From the NCBI GenBank assembly GCA_029891385.1, contig CM057233.1, positions 13,891,460 through 13,955,459 of the forward strand: a stretch of 64,000 nt of DNA, read 5' to 3'. Shown in pieces: positions 48,375-59,345 of this stretch. The DNA is from Erythroxylum novogranatense. Lineage: Eukaryota; Streptophyta; Magnoliopsida; Malpighiales; Erythroxylaceae. A program made the translations under genes and the position numbers. Positions within the stretch are counted from its first letter, which is position 1, and each line of letters starts with the position of its first letter. The notes under the pieces were generated by a model that saw only the letters and a list, made by a program, of their open reading frames with translations, was not told the origin of the DNA and ran no database searches.

Positions 48375-48760
48375 ATAAAGTATTTGATGACTATTAAGTG
48401 TTCGATGACTATAAAGTGGTTCCAGTCGACTATAAAGTGTTTAAGTCGACTATCCGGAGAGCGGAGCTTATTTTTTTAAGTTCCAGTCGACTATAAAGTG
48501 TTCCAGTCAACTATAAATGGTCCCAGTCGACTATAAAGTGTTTCAGTCGACTATTCGGAGAGCGGAGATTATTTTCGTAAGTTCCAGTCGACTACAAATG
48601 TTTTCAGTCGACTATAAAGGGTTCCAGTCGACTATAAAGTGTTCCAGTCGACTATAATCAGCAAAAATACCTATCCCAGTCGACTAGCACTTATCCCAGT
48701 CGACTAGCACCTTTTTGTCTGAATAAGTCGGGTTATCCATCAGCATACCTCGAGTTACGG
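48375..48760. repeat. GTCGAC word array in LTR D
   Basis: Around 15 copies of a unit near CCAGTCGACTATAAAGTGTT, each with the 8-bp palindrome AGTCGACT. Two copies carry an added CGGAGAGCGGAG block (near 48455 and 48556), giving a partial higher-order structure. It ends with CTCGAGTTA-like words that resemble LTR B. Confidence 0.9.
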
Positions 48761-49524
48761 AAAAATGGCATTTTGGACATTGTTAGAGGCCGAATTTGGT
48801 TTTGTGGTCTTCATGAGAGTTGTAGATCAAGATGTCTATTTTCAAATGGTGAAAGAACGAACATGATCTGACCTATAGATTAAAAGTTATGGCAATCGCG
48901 CCAGAAGAGTTTCAATTGGATTTTTGAAGTGAGCATGGTCCATTGTTTTGGGCATAAATCCCTCATACGACCTCCAATTGAGGTGAGGCTTGAACCGTTG
49001 AATTTATAAGACATATATCTTCCTTGATAAAAAATATGGGATTATTTGTAGTTAAATTGAGAAAGTTTGCAGCAAAGTAAGTTAAAGGCCGGTTAAGAGA
49101 GCATGTTTCCGGTATGAACTCTTTTAGGTTTTTGGAGTGTATCTTGAGTTATATAACTCCGATTGAAGCAATTCTTGTCTTAAATTAAACAAGAGTCATA
49201 AGTCTATGATTTACAAGAGAATTTCAAATGAATTTAAGATTTTAAGTTTTTTTCAAATTCGGTGAACGCGTAGCGGAAATAAGTTCAAGTATGATGATTA
49301 GGTACATGGGCACACTACGGAACTCTGGTAAGTAAATGTTGGGAGTGTTTTGAACATGAGAATGAATTCATGATGTCGTTAAGGGTTCAAGGGATTAAGA
49401 ATGAAAAAAAATTAACCCTTCAAAGTAATACGCACGCTCAGGTTTCACGATCTTAAGCAAGAGAGTTGAGTTCCGATAACGGGATCCAACAGTCGGGATC
49501 CGATCTCCGGGTCGGGTTCCGACA

Positions 49525-49983
49525 GGAGGGGCTGTGAATTGGGTTTCAAAACTACAGTTAGTTGTAGCTATGTCAACAATAGAAGTAAAATATGTAGCAG
49601 CTACACAAGCAAGTAAAGAAGCAGCGTGGTTGAAGATGTTGGAAGAACTTGGGTATAAACAAAAGAATATTACTTTATATTATGGATAGTCAAAGTGCTT
49701 TGCATCTTGCAAAGAATCCGGCATTTCATTCAAAGACAAAGCACATTCGAGTCCAATACCACTTCATTTGTAAGAAAGTGGAAGAAAGAACAATGGATAT
49801 ACAGAAGATTCATACCATGGACAACCTGGTAGATTTTTTGACAAAAGCAATCAATATTGACAAATTTTTATGGTGTCGGTCCTCCTGTGACCTAGCAGAG
49901 ACGTAAGCAACATGAAAAGACAAGATAGAAAGAATAGTGTGAAAATCTGATTGACTCTCAATCAAAATTTCAAGTGGGAGAAT
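49525..49983 (+). pseudogene. M1: RNase H end and polypurine tract
   Basis: Translation resumes with AVNWVSKLQ, then LVVAMSTIEVKYVAATQASKEAAWL, the C-terminal RNase H of copia pol. After a stop, HSKTKHIRVQYHFI is readable in another frame (49649-49906). A purine tract CAAGTGGGAGAAT at 49971-49983 precedes the 3' LTR. Confidence 0.85.
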
Positions 49984-50344
49984 TGTCAAAATTTGAAATA
50001 AAAAAAGTCAAAGATAACTGGCCAAATGGCCAGCCATCCCACACATCTCCTACTTATAAATAGACAAGAGATGAAGAGAGCAAATCATCCCATTAGCAAA
50101 AAAAGGAAACGAGAGTGAGTGAAAAAAGAGAAAATATTTTGTATATTTTATAAGTCTAGTTTTTCTCCTTATAATTCTCTTTTTTTTTCAATAATAAAAT
50201 TCTTTTATTCTTGTCTTTTATCCTAATTTAAGAGTTTTTCATTTAAAATCTGAATGTCTATTTTATTTTTATTATTTTTAGTTTCGTTTTAGCTATAATC
50301 CTACTTTATCCAAGTCTCACTTGTTGCTAACAAGTCCTAGCACA
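49984..50344 (+). repeat. 3' LTR of M1
   Basis: Starts TGTCAAAATTTG right after the PPT and contains TATAAATAG at 50055-50063. The end is estimated at ...AGCACA (50344). No second copy exists in the window to confirm it. Confidence 0.6.
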
Positions 50345-52210
50345 ACCAAAATCCAAATTTAATTAAAAAAGTATTTGGACCGGTTCATTGCCATCCCTTA
50401 CTCTTTTTATTAATCTTCTACCCAAAAAAAAACTACTTTTCACACTCTGATTATTCATCCCGTGCGAGTTTGCATATACAAATAAAATGAAAAGTGATTA
50501 CTTTTCTTCAAACGCCATCAAATTATAGTACCACTCGCTAGCAAGAATAATCGGAGGTGCACTATCTTTGTAGGACATCACCAACCATAATCGTGAGCTT
50601 GCGAACCGAAGAGAAACAGAAATCTCATGTGTCGTCAAAGCCACTGATGCAGTTTTCTGGTTGATGCTAAAACATGCTGGAGTATTGAAAAATACCAAAC
50701 TTGTGTACGAACTGTTCATTGTGGTAGAAGCTGTTCGTTTTGGATGCTTACCCAAATCTTCTTTTCCTGAGAAATTAACAATTTCTTTCCTAAAAAAGAA
50801 AAAGGATTTACCTCCTCTTCAAGACTAACAAGTAAATGGAAAATGGATCTCTACAACATATAATTCCCTTGCAGTCCATTGCAACTGGAACTTGGTTTTT
50901 AATATTAACAAGTTGCTCAACCGATCTTGGAAGGTTAGAATTGTCCACACTTATTGTTAAGACAATTGAGCCGCTAATTGGTCGGCTAATTTTGGAGTAG
51001 ATCTCTCGTTAGGATATCGTGAATTCACTAACTTTTTAGAAGGGCTAATTACAATACTAAATCAAGATAAATCGGGTATAATTTGTTTAAGAATGTGTCT
51101 TATATAAGGCTATTTTATCGTTTTATAGGTTCTAGTTAAAATTAAAAAAAGTTCAAATATATCGACAAATTACTTTTTATATTAAAAAAGGCAACAAAAT
51201 AAAGAGATAATCAAATATATTACGATATTACTTTTGTAAACTTCAACTTTATATTTGACCATTTTTAGACGTTTCATGTGAAAATTCATTTCAAAATTTC
51301 AAAGGACATTTCTTTTAATTAATTCTTTGTCTCTTTTCTAATTAACTCTGTCGTTTCTATTAACATGTATTATAAATTTCATTTAAGATTTAATTTATAT
51401 AAAAAAACTAAATATTACTATTGTCACCTTAACTCTTTCTTTTTCGTGTTGCTAATTCAGCTTAATGTTCTAGATTTGAAACATACGTAACGTAAGAAAT
51501 TAAAGAAAAAGATGTGAACAAAAACTAAGCCACGTATATACCTCTTTAGATGGATATGCATTAGTTATGGTGGCGGTCATGTCAAGAAAAAAGATCATGC
51601 CCACCTTCTCTGGTCAACCTTTGAAGGAGAACCTGCAACTTTCAAACGTACTTCCTGCCAAAAAGTTCAGAGAAATACCTTATCAGCGCTCGACTAGCAT
51701 GTTCAGATGTCGGAGCAAGAGCCCCACCTTTTTTTGTATAATTTTTTTAATAAAGTTTTTAAAATTTTGTAAAATAATAAAATAAGATATACTAAAATAT
51801 TATAGAACTTGTTTAATTTCTTGCAATTTTCTTCGAGCCATTTAAGAAAGCAACTTATATCAAATGCTGTTACCTAACAAAAGCTATATATCAAAACTCA
51901 ACCAAAACCCAACACACACACCAAATCAAACAAAGACATAGAAAACCAACAAAACCATAAAAAAACTGCAAGTAGGATAGTTACAAGTTCGAACGCAACA
52001 GTAGAGGAGGCACGAATGGTGAACCTGGGAGAGGAGTACCGGAGATGTGGTCGTAGAACATAAAAAGAAAGCAAGAAAGAGAGAGAGAGATAGTGAAAGT
52101 GAGAGACCAGATAAGTACCTGAAAACCAAAGAAGAAGACTACCACAATTTGTAACACCATACTCTTGTAAGACACATACCTAACATCCTAAGTAATGTCC
52201 GAAATTCTCT
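50345..52210. other. Unassigned AT-rich region between two copia relics
   Basis: No element boundary or domain is recognised. A minus-strand frame at 50498-50755 is open for 85 codons (listed separately). A GA microsatellite is near 52073-52092. A minus-strand hydrophobic frame at 51981-52175 (MVLQIVVVFFFGFQ) could be a gene fragment, but nothing supports it further. Confidence 0.4.
50498..50755 (-). other. Unrecognised open frame of 85 codons, possible gene fragment
   Basis: I do not recognise this protein. It is less biased in composition than its surroundings (motifs include FFNTPACFSINQKTASVA and ILASEWYYNLMAFEEK), and the frame continues past 50498 to a stop near 50450. No TE motif is seen. 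It could be an exon or relic of a host gene, or chance. Confidence 0.25.
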
Positions 52211-53220
52211 GATGATGATTTCATTATTTTATTGTTTTATGTAAATGACATGTTGATTGTTGGTAAGAATGTTTTTAGAATCAACAATCTGAAAAAATAA
52301 CTACATAAGTCTTTTTCTATGAAAGACGTGGGATCAGCAAAGTAGATTCTTGGCATGCAGATTGCTAGAGACAGAAGCGCCAAGAAACTATGTTTGTTAC
52401 AAGAGAAGTACAATGATAAAATACTTCAGAGATTCAAACTAGACAAAACTAAAGCGGTTAGTTATCCTCTTGTTAATCACTTTAAATTGAGTTCCATTGA
52501 ATGTCTTTCTATAAATGAAGAAAATGAAGAAATGTCCAGAATTTCATACCCTTTAGCAGTTGGAAGTTTGATGTATGCTATGGTTTATATACGGCTAGAT
52601 ATTGCTCACGCAGTTAGAGTTGTAAGTCGTTTCCTTTCAAATCCTGAAAAGAAACATTAAGCTACAGTCAAGTAGATTATCAGGTATCTTCGATGATCAT
52701 CTAAAATATGCTTATATTTTGGAAGAGCAGAACTTGTGTTAACTAGTTACACAGATGCAGATATGACTGGAGATATTGACTCAAGAAAGTCTACATCAGG
52801 TTACTTGATTACTTTTGCAATGGGAGCTGTGACATAGCAATAAAAGTTACAAAAGTGTGTTGCACTTTTTACAACTGAAACAGAGCTTATTGCAGCAACG
52901 GAAGCCTGTAAAGAGTTGCTATGGATGAAGTTCTTTAATGAACTTAGTATCAAGCAAGAACAGTATCAATTGTTTTGTGACAGTCAGAGCGTTATTCATC
53001 TTGGTAAGAATGCCTCTTTTCACTTACGATCAAAACACATTGATGTGAGATATCACTGGATCAGAGATGTGATAGAAACGAAACAATTACAATTAGAAAA
53101 GATCCGTACCGATAAAAATGGATCAAACATGTTAACTAATATTATACTAAAACGTAAATTAGAGTATTGCAATAAGTGGTAAGTATGATAGAGCCCTCCA
53201 TGTAATCGAGAAGGAGAGAT
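52211..53220 (+). pseudogene. M2: Tork-like copia RT/RNase H relic
   Basis: It begins inside RT with FYVNDMLIVGKN (YVDD changed to YVND). It continues with MKDVGSAK, LGMQIARDR, YPLAVGSLMYAMVYIRLDIAHAV and VSRFLSNPEKKH. RNase H shows TDADMTGDIDSRKSTSGYL, ATEACKELLWMKFF, LFCDSQSVIHLGKN and RSKHIDVRYHWIRD. There are about eight in-frame stops. Integrase, protease, gag and the 5' LTR are missing. The end abuts a PPT (53208-53221). Confidence 0.88.
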
Positions 53221-53221
53221 T

Positions 53222-53654
53222 TGTTGGATATGGGTCCCTCAACATGGAGGGACGCCAATTTGTTCAACAAATGCGACATCGATAGTTGAAAAATGAAAGA
53301 AAATAACTGAAAGACAGTTGTCTCATGCGGCAGAGTGCTGCTTCATAAAAAAATACAACACAACAAAAAATACAAAGGAAAACCAAAACAAAGCATTGTT
53401 CTAGGAAATATTTTCTTAAAGGATTGATAAGTGACAAAATAGTTAAGTTAGTATTTTTAAGTTGAGAAACACCTTGTGAGTTACGATTTTAGTTTTATCT
53501 TTGTATACCTACTATTTGTAATAGTGGAAGAATTACTTTGATTTTTGTCTATGGACATAATCTAAAATTAAAGATAAATCACGTTAAATATTTTTGTATC
53601 CATTTTGTTTATTTTATTTTTCCTTTTTAAAAAATACACCCGTTATGCCCAACA
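53222..53654 (+). repeat. 3' LTR of M2
   Basis: Starts TGTTGGATATGGG after the purine tract GAGAAGGAGAGAT and ends ...GCCCAACA at 53654, giving inverted termini TGTTGG/CCAACA. 433 bp, a normal size for Tork-like LTRs. Confidence 0.75.
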
Positions 53655-54970
53655 AAAAATTCGTATTCTTTAGCAAATGTCATTAAAGAATGAGGAAAAC
53701 CATAGGGCAGACATGGTTATTTCTTTGAAGGTATTTGCATTTTATGTTCCTGTCTATGCTCATGCAGGCATTTTGTACTACTTTTACTCGTAGTAGGATT
53801 TCTAATTTAAAATATGCTTTTCAACTGTCTTTCGCAAGAAACTCATGGGTTGTACCACTTATATGGGATGAGCAGAGTATCTTTTACAATGCCATTGTAG
53901 CATTCAAAAGATTAATCCTAGTGTTACTCCCGAGGTAGTTGAAGCTAGAATGTCTATTGTTCGTGCTTAAGTTTGCAAATACTAAGTAGGGATTTGTGGA
54001 ATTATAAGCTATCCAATTGCATTGAAGGCAAGCAAGCTTCACTTGCTGATGATTTACTAAGATTTTTGTATTATGGTGATGCCGTATCTGAAAAACTTGA
54101 TTTTCATGCCGTCGGCACAATTGGCAGAGGGATTTGAAGATAGAGCTAGAAACAGTCCAAACATAACTTATATCATCAACAGGAAGACATATGAGATTGA
54201 TTTTAAAACGTTTCAAGTCAATTCCAGAAGTTATAAGGATTATAACAAAGCTGAAAAGAATTTAAGGTGGGGTTGAACTAGAAATAATAGCAGCAAACCA
54301 TGTGAGGAAGGAGCAAATGAAATTCGAAGCAATTTGAAAGGGATATTGGAATCAAAGCCTATCCGAATCAATCATAGGCTGTATTTCTTGACTTTGACTT
54401 GTGGACTTGGGAATTTTCAAACTGACCTATGTTTTAAGTACTAAAAATATTTAAAGAATCTTTTACTAATTTTTAAAATTATTTAAATAAAATTTGTTAT
54501 TAAAATTTACTTAATTGTTAATCATATAATATACTACTTGTGAAAATTATGCAACAGAAATAAAACTCACTAAAATATTATATTGTAATATTTTTTCATA
54601 TAAGTGAAATTATTAAAGTATTTTTCCTTAAAATTGAGTTCGAGTATTGTTTAATACAAACTTCCTTCATTACAACTTAAATTCATAATCAAGAAAACCT
54701 AATTATTTTGTGGTCCTCTAATTCCATCCAATTTCCATCACTATAAACTGTCTTGTCAGCTCCTTAAGATACAAAGATGAAGAAAGAATGTGCATATCAG
54801 TCAAACCACAAATTTCAACGCCAGCATGCAATTTTTGGGAGCTGAGAGAAGAAGAAAGAAAGCCATTGCCAAAGATAAATTAGCGCTATTATAGATGATG
54901 TTAAAAAGTTTTTACAAAACATAACCGTATACATCCACGAGGAATTGGTGGAAACCCTCCCAACTAACAA
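53655..54970. other. Intergenic region with possible weak LINE fragment
   Basis: Near 53880-53970 the plus strand reads VTPEVVEARMSIVRA, which resembles the start of the RNase H-like domain in plant LINE polyproteins (PEVAEA...). The rest is frameshifted and unclear. 54700-54970 probably contains the 3' UTR of the acyl-CoA-binding gene. No clear poly(A) signal was assigned. Confidence 0.3.
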
Positions 54971-57900
54971 TCAGTCAGCATGTGTTCTCTGATGTCGCAT
55001 GCAAGGCCAATCCAGTTCACAGAGATCACGAGGTGACTTTCCCTCGTTGTCTTTCACATTTGTGTCTGCATTTTGATTCACAAGAAACTCCGCTATGTCT
55101 TCTCTCTCACAAACAGAAGCATAATGTAATGCGGTTTGGCCTTCATTATCCTAACAATGGATTAAAAGCTCAAAGCATACGTTAGCAACTATGGCATAAC
55201 CTAGCACTTGCAAGATCTGGCTTATCACAAGTCGAGAATTACTAATTGAGGCAGAAGGCATATCATTGCCCAATCAATCTACCACGCAGAAAGGCCCAAA
55301 AGCAACCGGATAAAACCCATTTTATCTCAGATTGAACTAAAAGCAAGGAGGAGATGAAATTAAGGAAAAGCAAACCATAAATCTCCATGCTAAAAGAGAA
55401 GGAAAATGGAATATTGCCAGACCATGAAGGAAACTGTGCACTTTCTACAAATTAGACAGAAATGAATGGTAGAAACTCCCATTCCTATTTCCTCCACAAT
55501 TCACAGAACATCAAAATCCATAAATGAAAGAGGCAGAACATCATTCAAAGTTGCAGGCAATCTAAAAACCAAATCTTTACTAACTCACCTTTGCATTTAT
55601 ATCAGAGTTTCTTCCAAGAAGTTCTTTCACAATTCTAAGATGGCCTCGATCCACAGCCCAATGTAAAGGTGTCCTTCCTTCACTATCTGCAAATGATCAA
55701 CGATAAATTGCTCAGTGAGAAAAATCATGGTCCTGATTAGTTAATTAAGTCACCTAAAACTTCTTTTAATGGATTGGTGGATAATGCATATAAAGAATTT
55801 AAAAAGTTGCAAAATAAATCGTCATCAGTTGCTTAATATTTCACAAGCACTATAAATGGAAAAACAAAATTTTAGCTAACAGCCGCCCAATTGATTTATT
55901 CAAGGCTGTACGGTTCCTCAAAAAAGTGAAGTACTATAATAACAATACCAGATACAGCAATGGAGTTCTGTTTGCCTAATAAACAAGTGCCTGATACAAT
56001 GGAATAGAATTTAAATGAATTAATAAAAGGGGAATGTTAAGTGCAAAAAATGATGGAGAATGGTAGTTTAAGGTTATTTTATAAACTAGTCAGATTTATG
56101 TTCTAGGAGTTCAGCTAAATAGGTTCAACAAATATTTTTCTTTAATAATTAGATTTCCTTTTCCATTTCAGAATAGGTTTATTTTGAGATTATCTATTAG
56201 GTAAAATTAAGTTTCATTATATTCCTTACTAGAATTAAGGCGCATGAGTATCTAAATGAAGTCCTATATTTCAATTTGATAGGGAGAGAGTAATTTGTTA
56301 GGGGTAAACTTTGATTAAAGAGAGTCAGCCCACCTCATTAGCTGTTAATTAATAGGTCTTAGATAAAATGGCTACTACTAAAGCAAAATCCCTGTTCCAT
56401 TGAGGATATCTAAAAAGATCTTTTTTTCTCACGATGACAAATTAAACATAAACCATTTTCTGGATTGTAAACTAAATATTCTTCTGCGGTTAGCATCACC
56501 ACAGGGAAAATCAACCTTAGTATTGCAATGACCAGTGTCACTTAAATCCAGGTGATTTCAGCTTAAATGAAATAATTCAGAAGACTCTTTGGACCAGGAC
56601 AATCAAAAACCTGTTCTAGAAGGCCATAATGGTGAGCAGGCCATTCCGAGAAGTCTAAATATATAAAACTTCAATATCAGCACAAGCATCTTATGATGCT
56701 GAAATAGAAACAAATAAAGAGAAACAAAAATTTGAGCTGAAAGGACATATTGATGAGCAGTCCACTCCAAGAAGTCTAAATTTATAAAACTTCAGTATCA
56801 GAACGAGCATCTTATGATGCTTAAATATAATTAAATAAAGAGAAACAAACCTTTCAAGTTCACTGAAACCCCGCTTTCAATGCATTTGAGCAAATTTTCC
56901 ACTTGTCCTTCTCGAGCAAAAGCATGAATTGCATCCATTGTCCTAGGGAACGTAAAGAAATGAGCTTTTAAATCATAAGGAGAATGTTGATTTTTATATT
57001 AAAACAACCTTAATATGTATGAGAGAGTCAATAACGCATATAATCCACAGATTGAAAATTTATAGCATAAACTAGCACATAAAACTGACAACAGATCTTG
57101 AAGAACAAAAATAAAATGTCAAAATTAGAAACTCATGAATTGCACTTCTACAAATGTGGAAGCGCCCTCTAGGAAGCTGATACAATTAACTTTCAAACAT
57201 TGAAGAACTTAAAATGGGCCTCCTTATGCAGAAGTTTAAAGAACCTTACAACTCATTTACAGATTCCTCCTCATAGACAAAAGTGCTAAACACTGGTCCC
57301 ATAGGTCCTTTTGAATCTTTAAACCGTGCATCATCACTCCCACCTTTGTTCTTCTGAACATGTATGTGTTCAAATATGGGGGGAAAAAAAAAAGGAAAAA
57401 CATAAGTAGAAATGATTCAGCAGAAAAAAGCAAGATGTACGAGTTCTAAGGAGAACAGGCCCACTGTCCAAAAACAAGATTTAAGACTTACCACCGTCGA
57501 ACCAGAAGCCCAAGAGGGATACAGATCAGTGACGATATCAATGTACTTCTGCATTGCATCTTCTGGAGGCATTGCACCCAACTTCTGCCATGCTTGCCTA
57601 AACATCAGAAACAATACAAAAATGATTGCATCATCAACAAGCCAATCGTTCTTCGAACAGAAGCACATGTCTTTCACTCTTTATCTCGATCCTGCTTCTG
57701 TGAAGGAAAAAACTAACAAAAAAAATCCTAGTTTAAATTGCTAAACATAAGTACCACTTGGCACGAGCAGTCATTTTAATGGCGGAAGGAGGGGGAACAC
57801 TGCAAGGCCCCTCAGTGGCGATCTTGTACAACCCGTAAAGTTGCAATTGCTGCTCATTCGATACCTTCTGCGACAGACGATCCGCCGCCGTCGCCGCAAC

Positions 57901-58266
57901 AAAGGCCGTCGCCGCACTGAACAACTCGTCCAATTCCGTACTCTCAACCCCCTCCCAGTCATCGTCGTCGTCAGCATCGGCGTCGCTGCCAGGTGCGCTC
58001 TCGTTCCTCACACTGCCATGCTCGGCTATCATCGATTCGGTCTCCCCAGAGTCGAAATCTCGGGGATGAGAGAGCTTGGCTTGCGGTGTAGGAGCTGCGG
58101 AGGAGAGTGAGTCGGGTTTGGCTTGAGTCCGGTTAGGGGTGGAGTTACGGCTGAGGGTGAGATTGTCGTCCTTGAATGAAACGACAACGGAGATGAGTTT
58201 AGCGAGAAGATAAGAAAAAAGAAGGCCAATAAAGATAGATTGGAGAAACTGGTGCCACTCAGCCAT
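54971..58266 (-). CDS. ACBP1/2-like: Acyl-CoA-binding protein with membrane anchor and ankyrin repeats (ACBP1/ACBP2-like)
   Basis: Six exons on the minus strand: 58266-57755, 57597-57492, 57353-57250, 56942-56851, 55686-55589 and 55150-54971. All have GT/AG borders and keep frame, giving 363 codons plus the counted stop within 1092 nt. Residues 11-30 form a membrane segment (IFIGLLFSYLLAKLISVVVS). An acidic linker (DADADDDDDWEG) is at 95-106. The acyl-CoA-binding domain spans about 110-205, with YGLYKIATEGPC at 144-155 and KW..W at 170-174. Ankyrin repeats fill about 242-350 (DSEGRTPLHWA, DNEGQTALHYA). The length fits the plant family. Known members sit at the ER or plasma membrane, bind long-chain acyl-CoA esters and use ankyrin repeats to bind partner proteins. 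It is the only intact host gene seen. No TE was recognised in its introns. Confidence 0.95.
56634..56850. repeat. Tandem duplication in intron 4 of the ACBP-like gene
   Basis: Two copies (56634-56730 and 56755-56850, offset 121 bp) share 'aagtctaaat.tataaaactt' and 'catcttatgatgct'. The second copy ends exactly at the splice donor of exon 4, so the donor-proximal intron sequence is duplicated. The inner copy has TTTTTGTTTC where the donor has GTTTGTTTC. Confidence 0.8.
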
Positions 58267-59051
58267 GGCGATGGATCAAACAAACAAAATGAAATCCTAA
58301 TAGATGATAAAACTGAACAACATAATCCAAAACCCTAGAAATGGGAAGAAGTTAGATGAGCAGGGAGGGAAATGACGTAGAATACGGTTTACTTTGTGCA
58401 GAAAAACATTGGGAGAAGTGATGGCGTTATTAGGCCTAACACTAACAGCCTGCTGCAACGTCTGGGCCTAAAATTTGACCGTGCAGTGTAGTTTTCTAAC
58501 CTCTCAAAGTGCTTACAAAGCCGCTGATTTCTTTTTTATTTTTTAATTTAAGATCCTCCAAAAGTACCTTACTTTATAAAGGAGATTATTGAATAATTTT
58601 AATTGTAATTTGTAGCCTTTTCTTTCAATCATTCAGATGCTAATTTCTTCTAAATAAAAGGTCGTATTTGAGATGATAGCATTTTAGACATTTTATTACT
58701 CTTTTTTTAATTTAAAGACCTCATAAGGCGATATATTAATATAAAAAAGAAGTCAATTATTCAACGTGAGAGTCTTCCAAATAGATCAGTTAGTATGATA
58801 ATAATCGTATTCGAACAACAGTTAATTTCCTAGTTCAGGATTAAGTGTTCAAGTTGGTTTGCTAAGATTCTACTTATGTAAGTAATTGTAACATATCTAG
58901 TTCTTATTGTTAGTTTATGTCCTACAACCAATTGTTTGATTATGAGCTTAATTACTCTCCTCCCTATGAGGCCTCTGATTCTATGATTATTTACCCCACC
59001 TTTGGAAGTTCTCATAGTAGGAGCTAGCAGATGAAACTCCTCAATTCTTGG
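58267..59051. other. Upstream region of the ACBP-like gene
   Basis: Contains the 5' UTR and presumably the promoter of the minus-strand gene, AT-rich with no TATA box that I can assign. Toward the right it grades into a LINE relic (after about 58900). No other gene. Confidence 0.45.
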
Positions 59052-59221
59052 TTTCTTTATTGATTGGCAAGTGGCATTCCCTATAATAAAGCAATGGGCC
59101 ATGAATAGTTGGAAATCTATAGGACTAGAAGATATCCTCATAAATACTAATGTTGTATTTTTGTTTAAGTTTTCCTATCTGGATGATACCAAGAAGGTTC
59201 TTCAGGCAGGACCATGGCACG
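59052..59221 (+). pseudogene. LINE ORF1 fragment with DUF4283-like domain
   Basis: Plus-strand translation DWQVAFPIIKQWAMNSWK, then NVVFLFKFSYLDDTKKVLQ and AGPWH. This is the hallmark of the DUF4283 domain at the start of plant LINE-type (L1 clade) gag-like proteins (FLF.F....D...VL..GPW). It is cut at 59221 by LTR G. No start codon or reverse transcriptase is nearby. Confidence 0.7.
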
Positions 59222-59345
59222 TGTAGCGCCCCCTTATTGTAGGTTACACACCGAGACGCCCGAAGATCATTCCGGTATATATCCTACGATAAGGACGAGC
59301 TACGTTCGATCACTACATTTATTTCAAATGACATGGTATCACAAA

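Larger units (their letters stand above)
45622..49524 (+). mobile_element. Element D: solo LTR of the A/B family, 3.9 kb
   Basis: Begins TATTGGACCC (TG decayed to TA) and ends ...GGGTTCCGACA. The perfect target duplication GGAGG is at 45617-45621 and 49525-49529. The RNase H reading of M1 resumes directly after the second copy. It is the longest copy of the family, extended by a 69-bp tandem repeat (47577-47765), an 18-C run (47873-47890) and the array at 48375-48760. The block 48780-49160 matches LTRs A and B. Confidence 0.92.

Noticed and set aside
48375..48760. CRISPR-like array (regular short repeat with spacers)
   Set aside because: The genome is a plant nuclear genome. The repeat unit is 20 bp with near-constant content and no unique spacers, no Cas genes are present, and it lies within an LTR.
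57771..58283. Frames overlapping exon 1 of the ACBP-like gene in other frames and on the plus strand
   Set aside because: Shadows of the real exon. The splice-consistent frame beginning at 58266 explains the region.
59331..59345. TGGTATCAC next to LTR F as a primer-binding site
   Set aside because: It lies on the wrong side and strand for the minus-oriented LTR F. It belongs to interrupted LTR G and includes the ACAAA target site.
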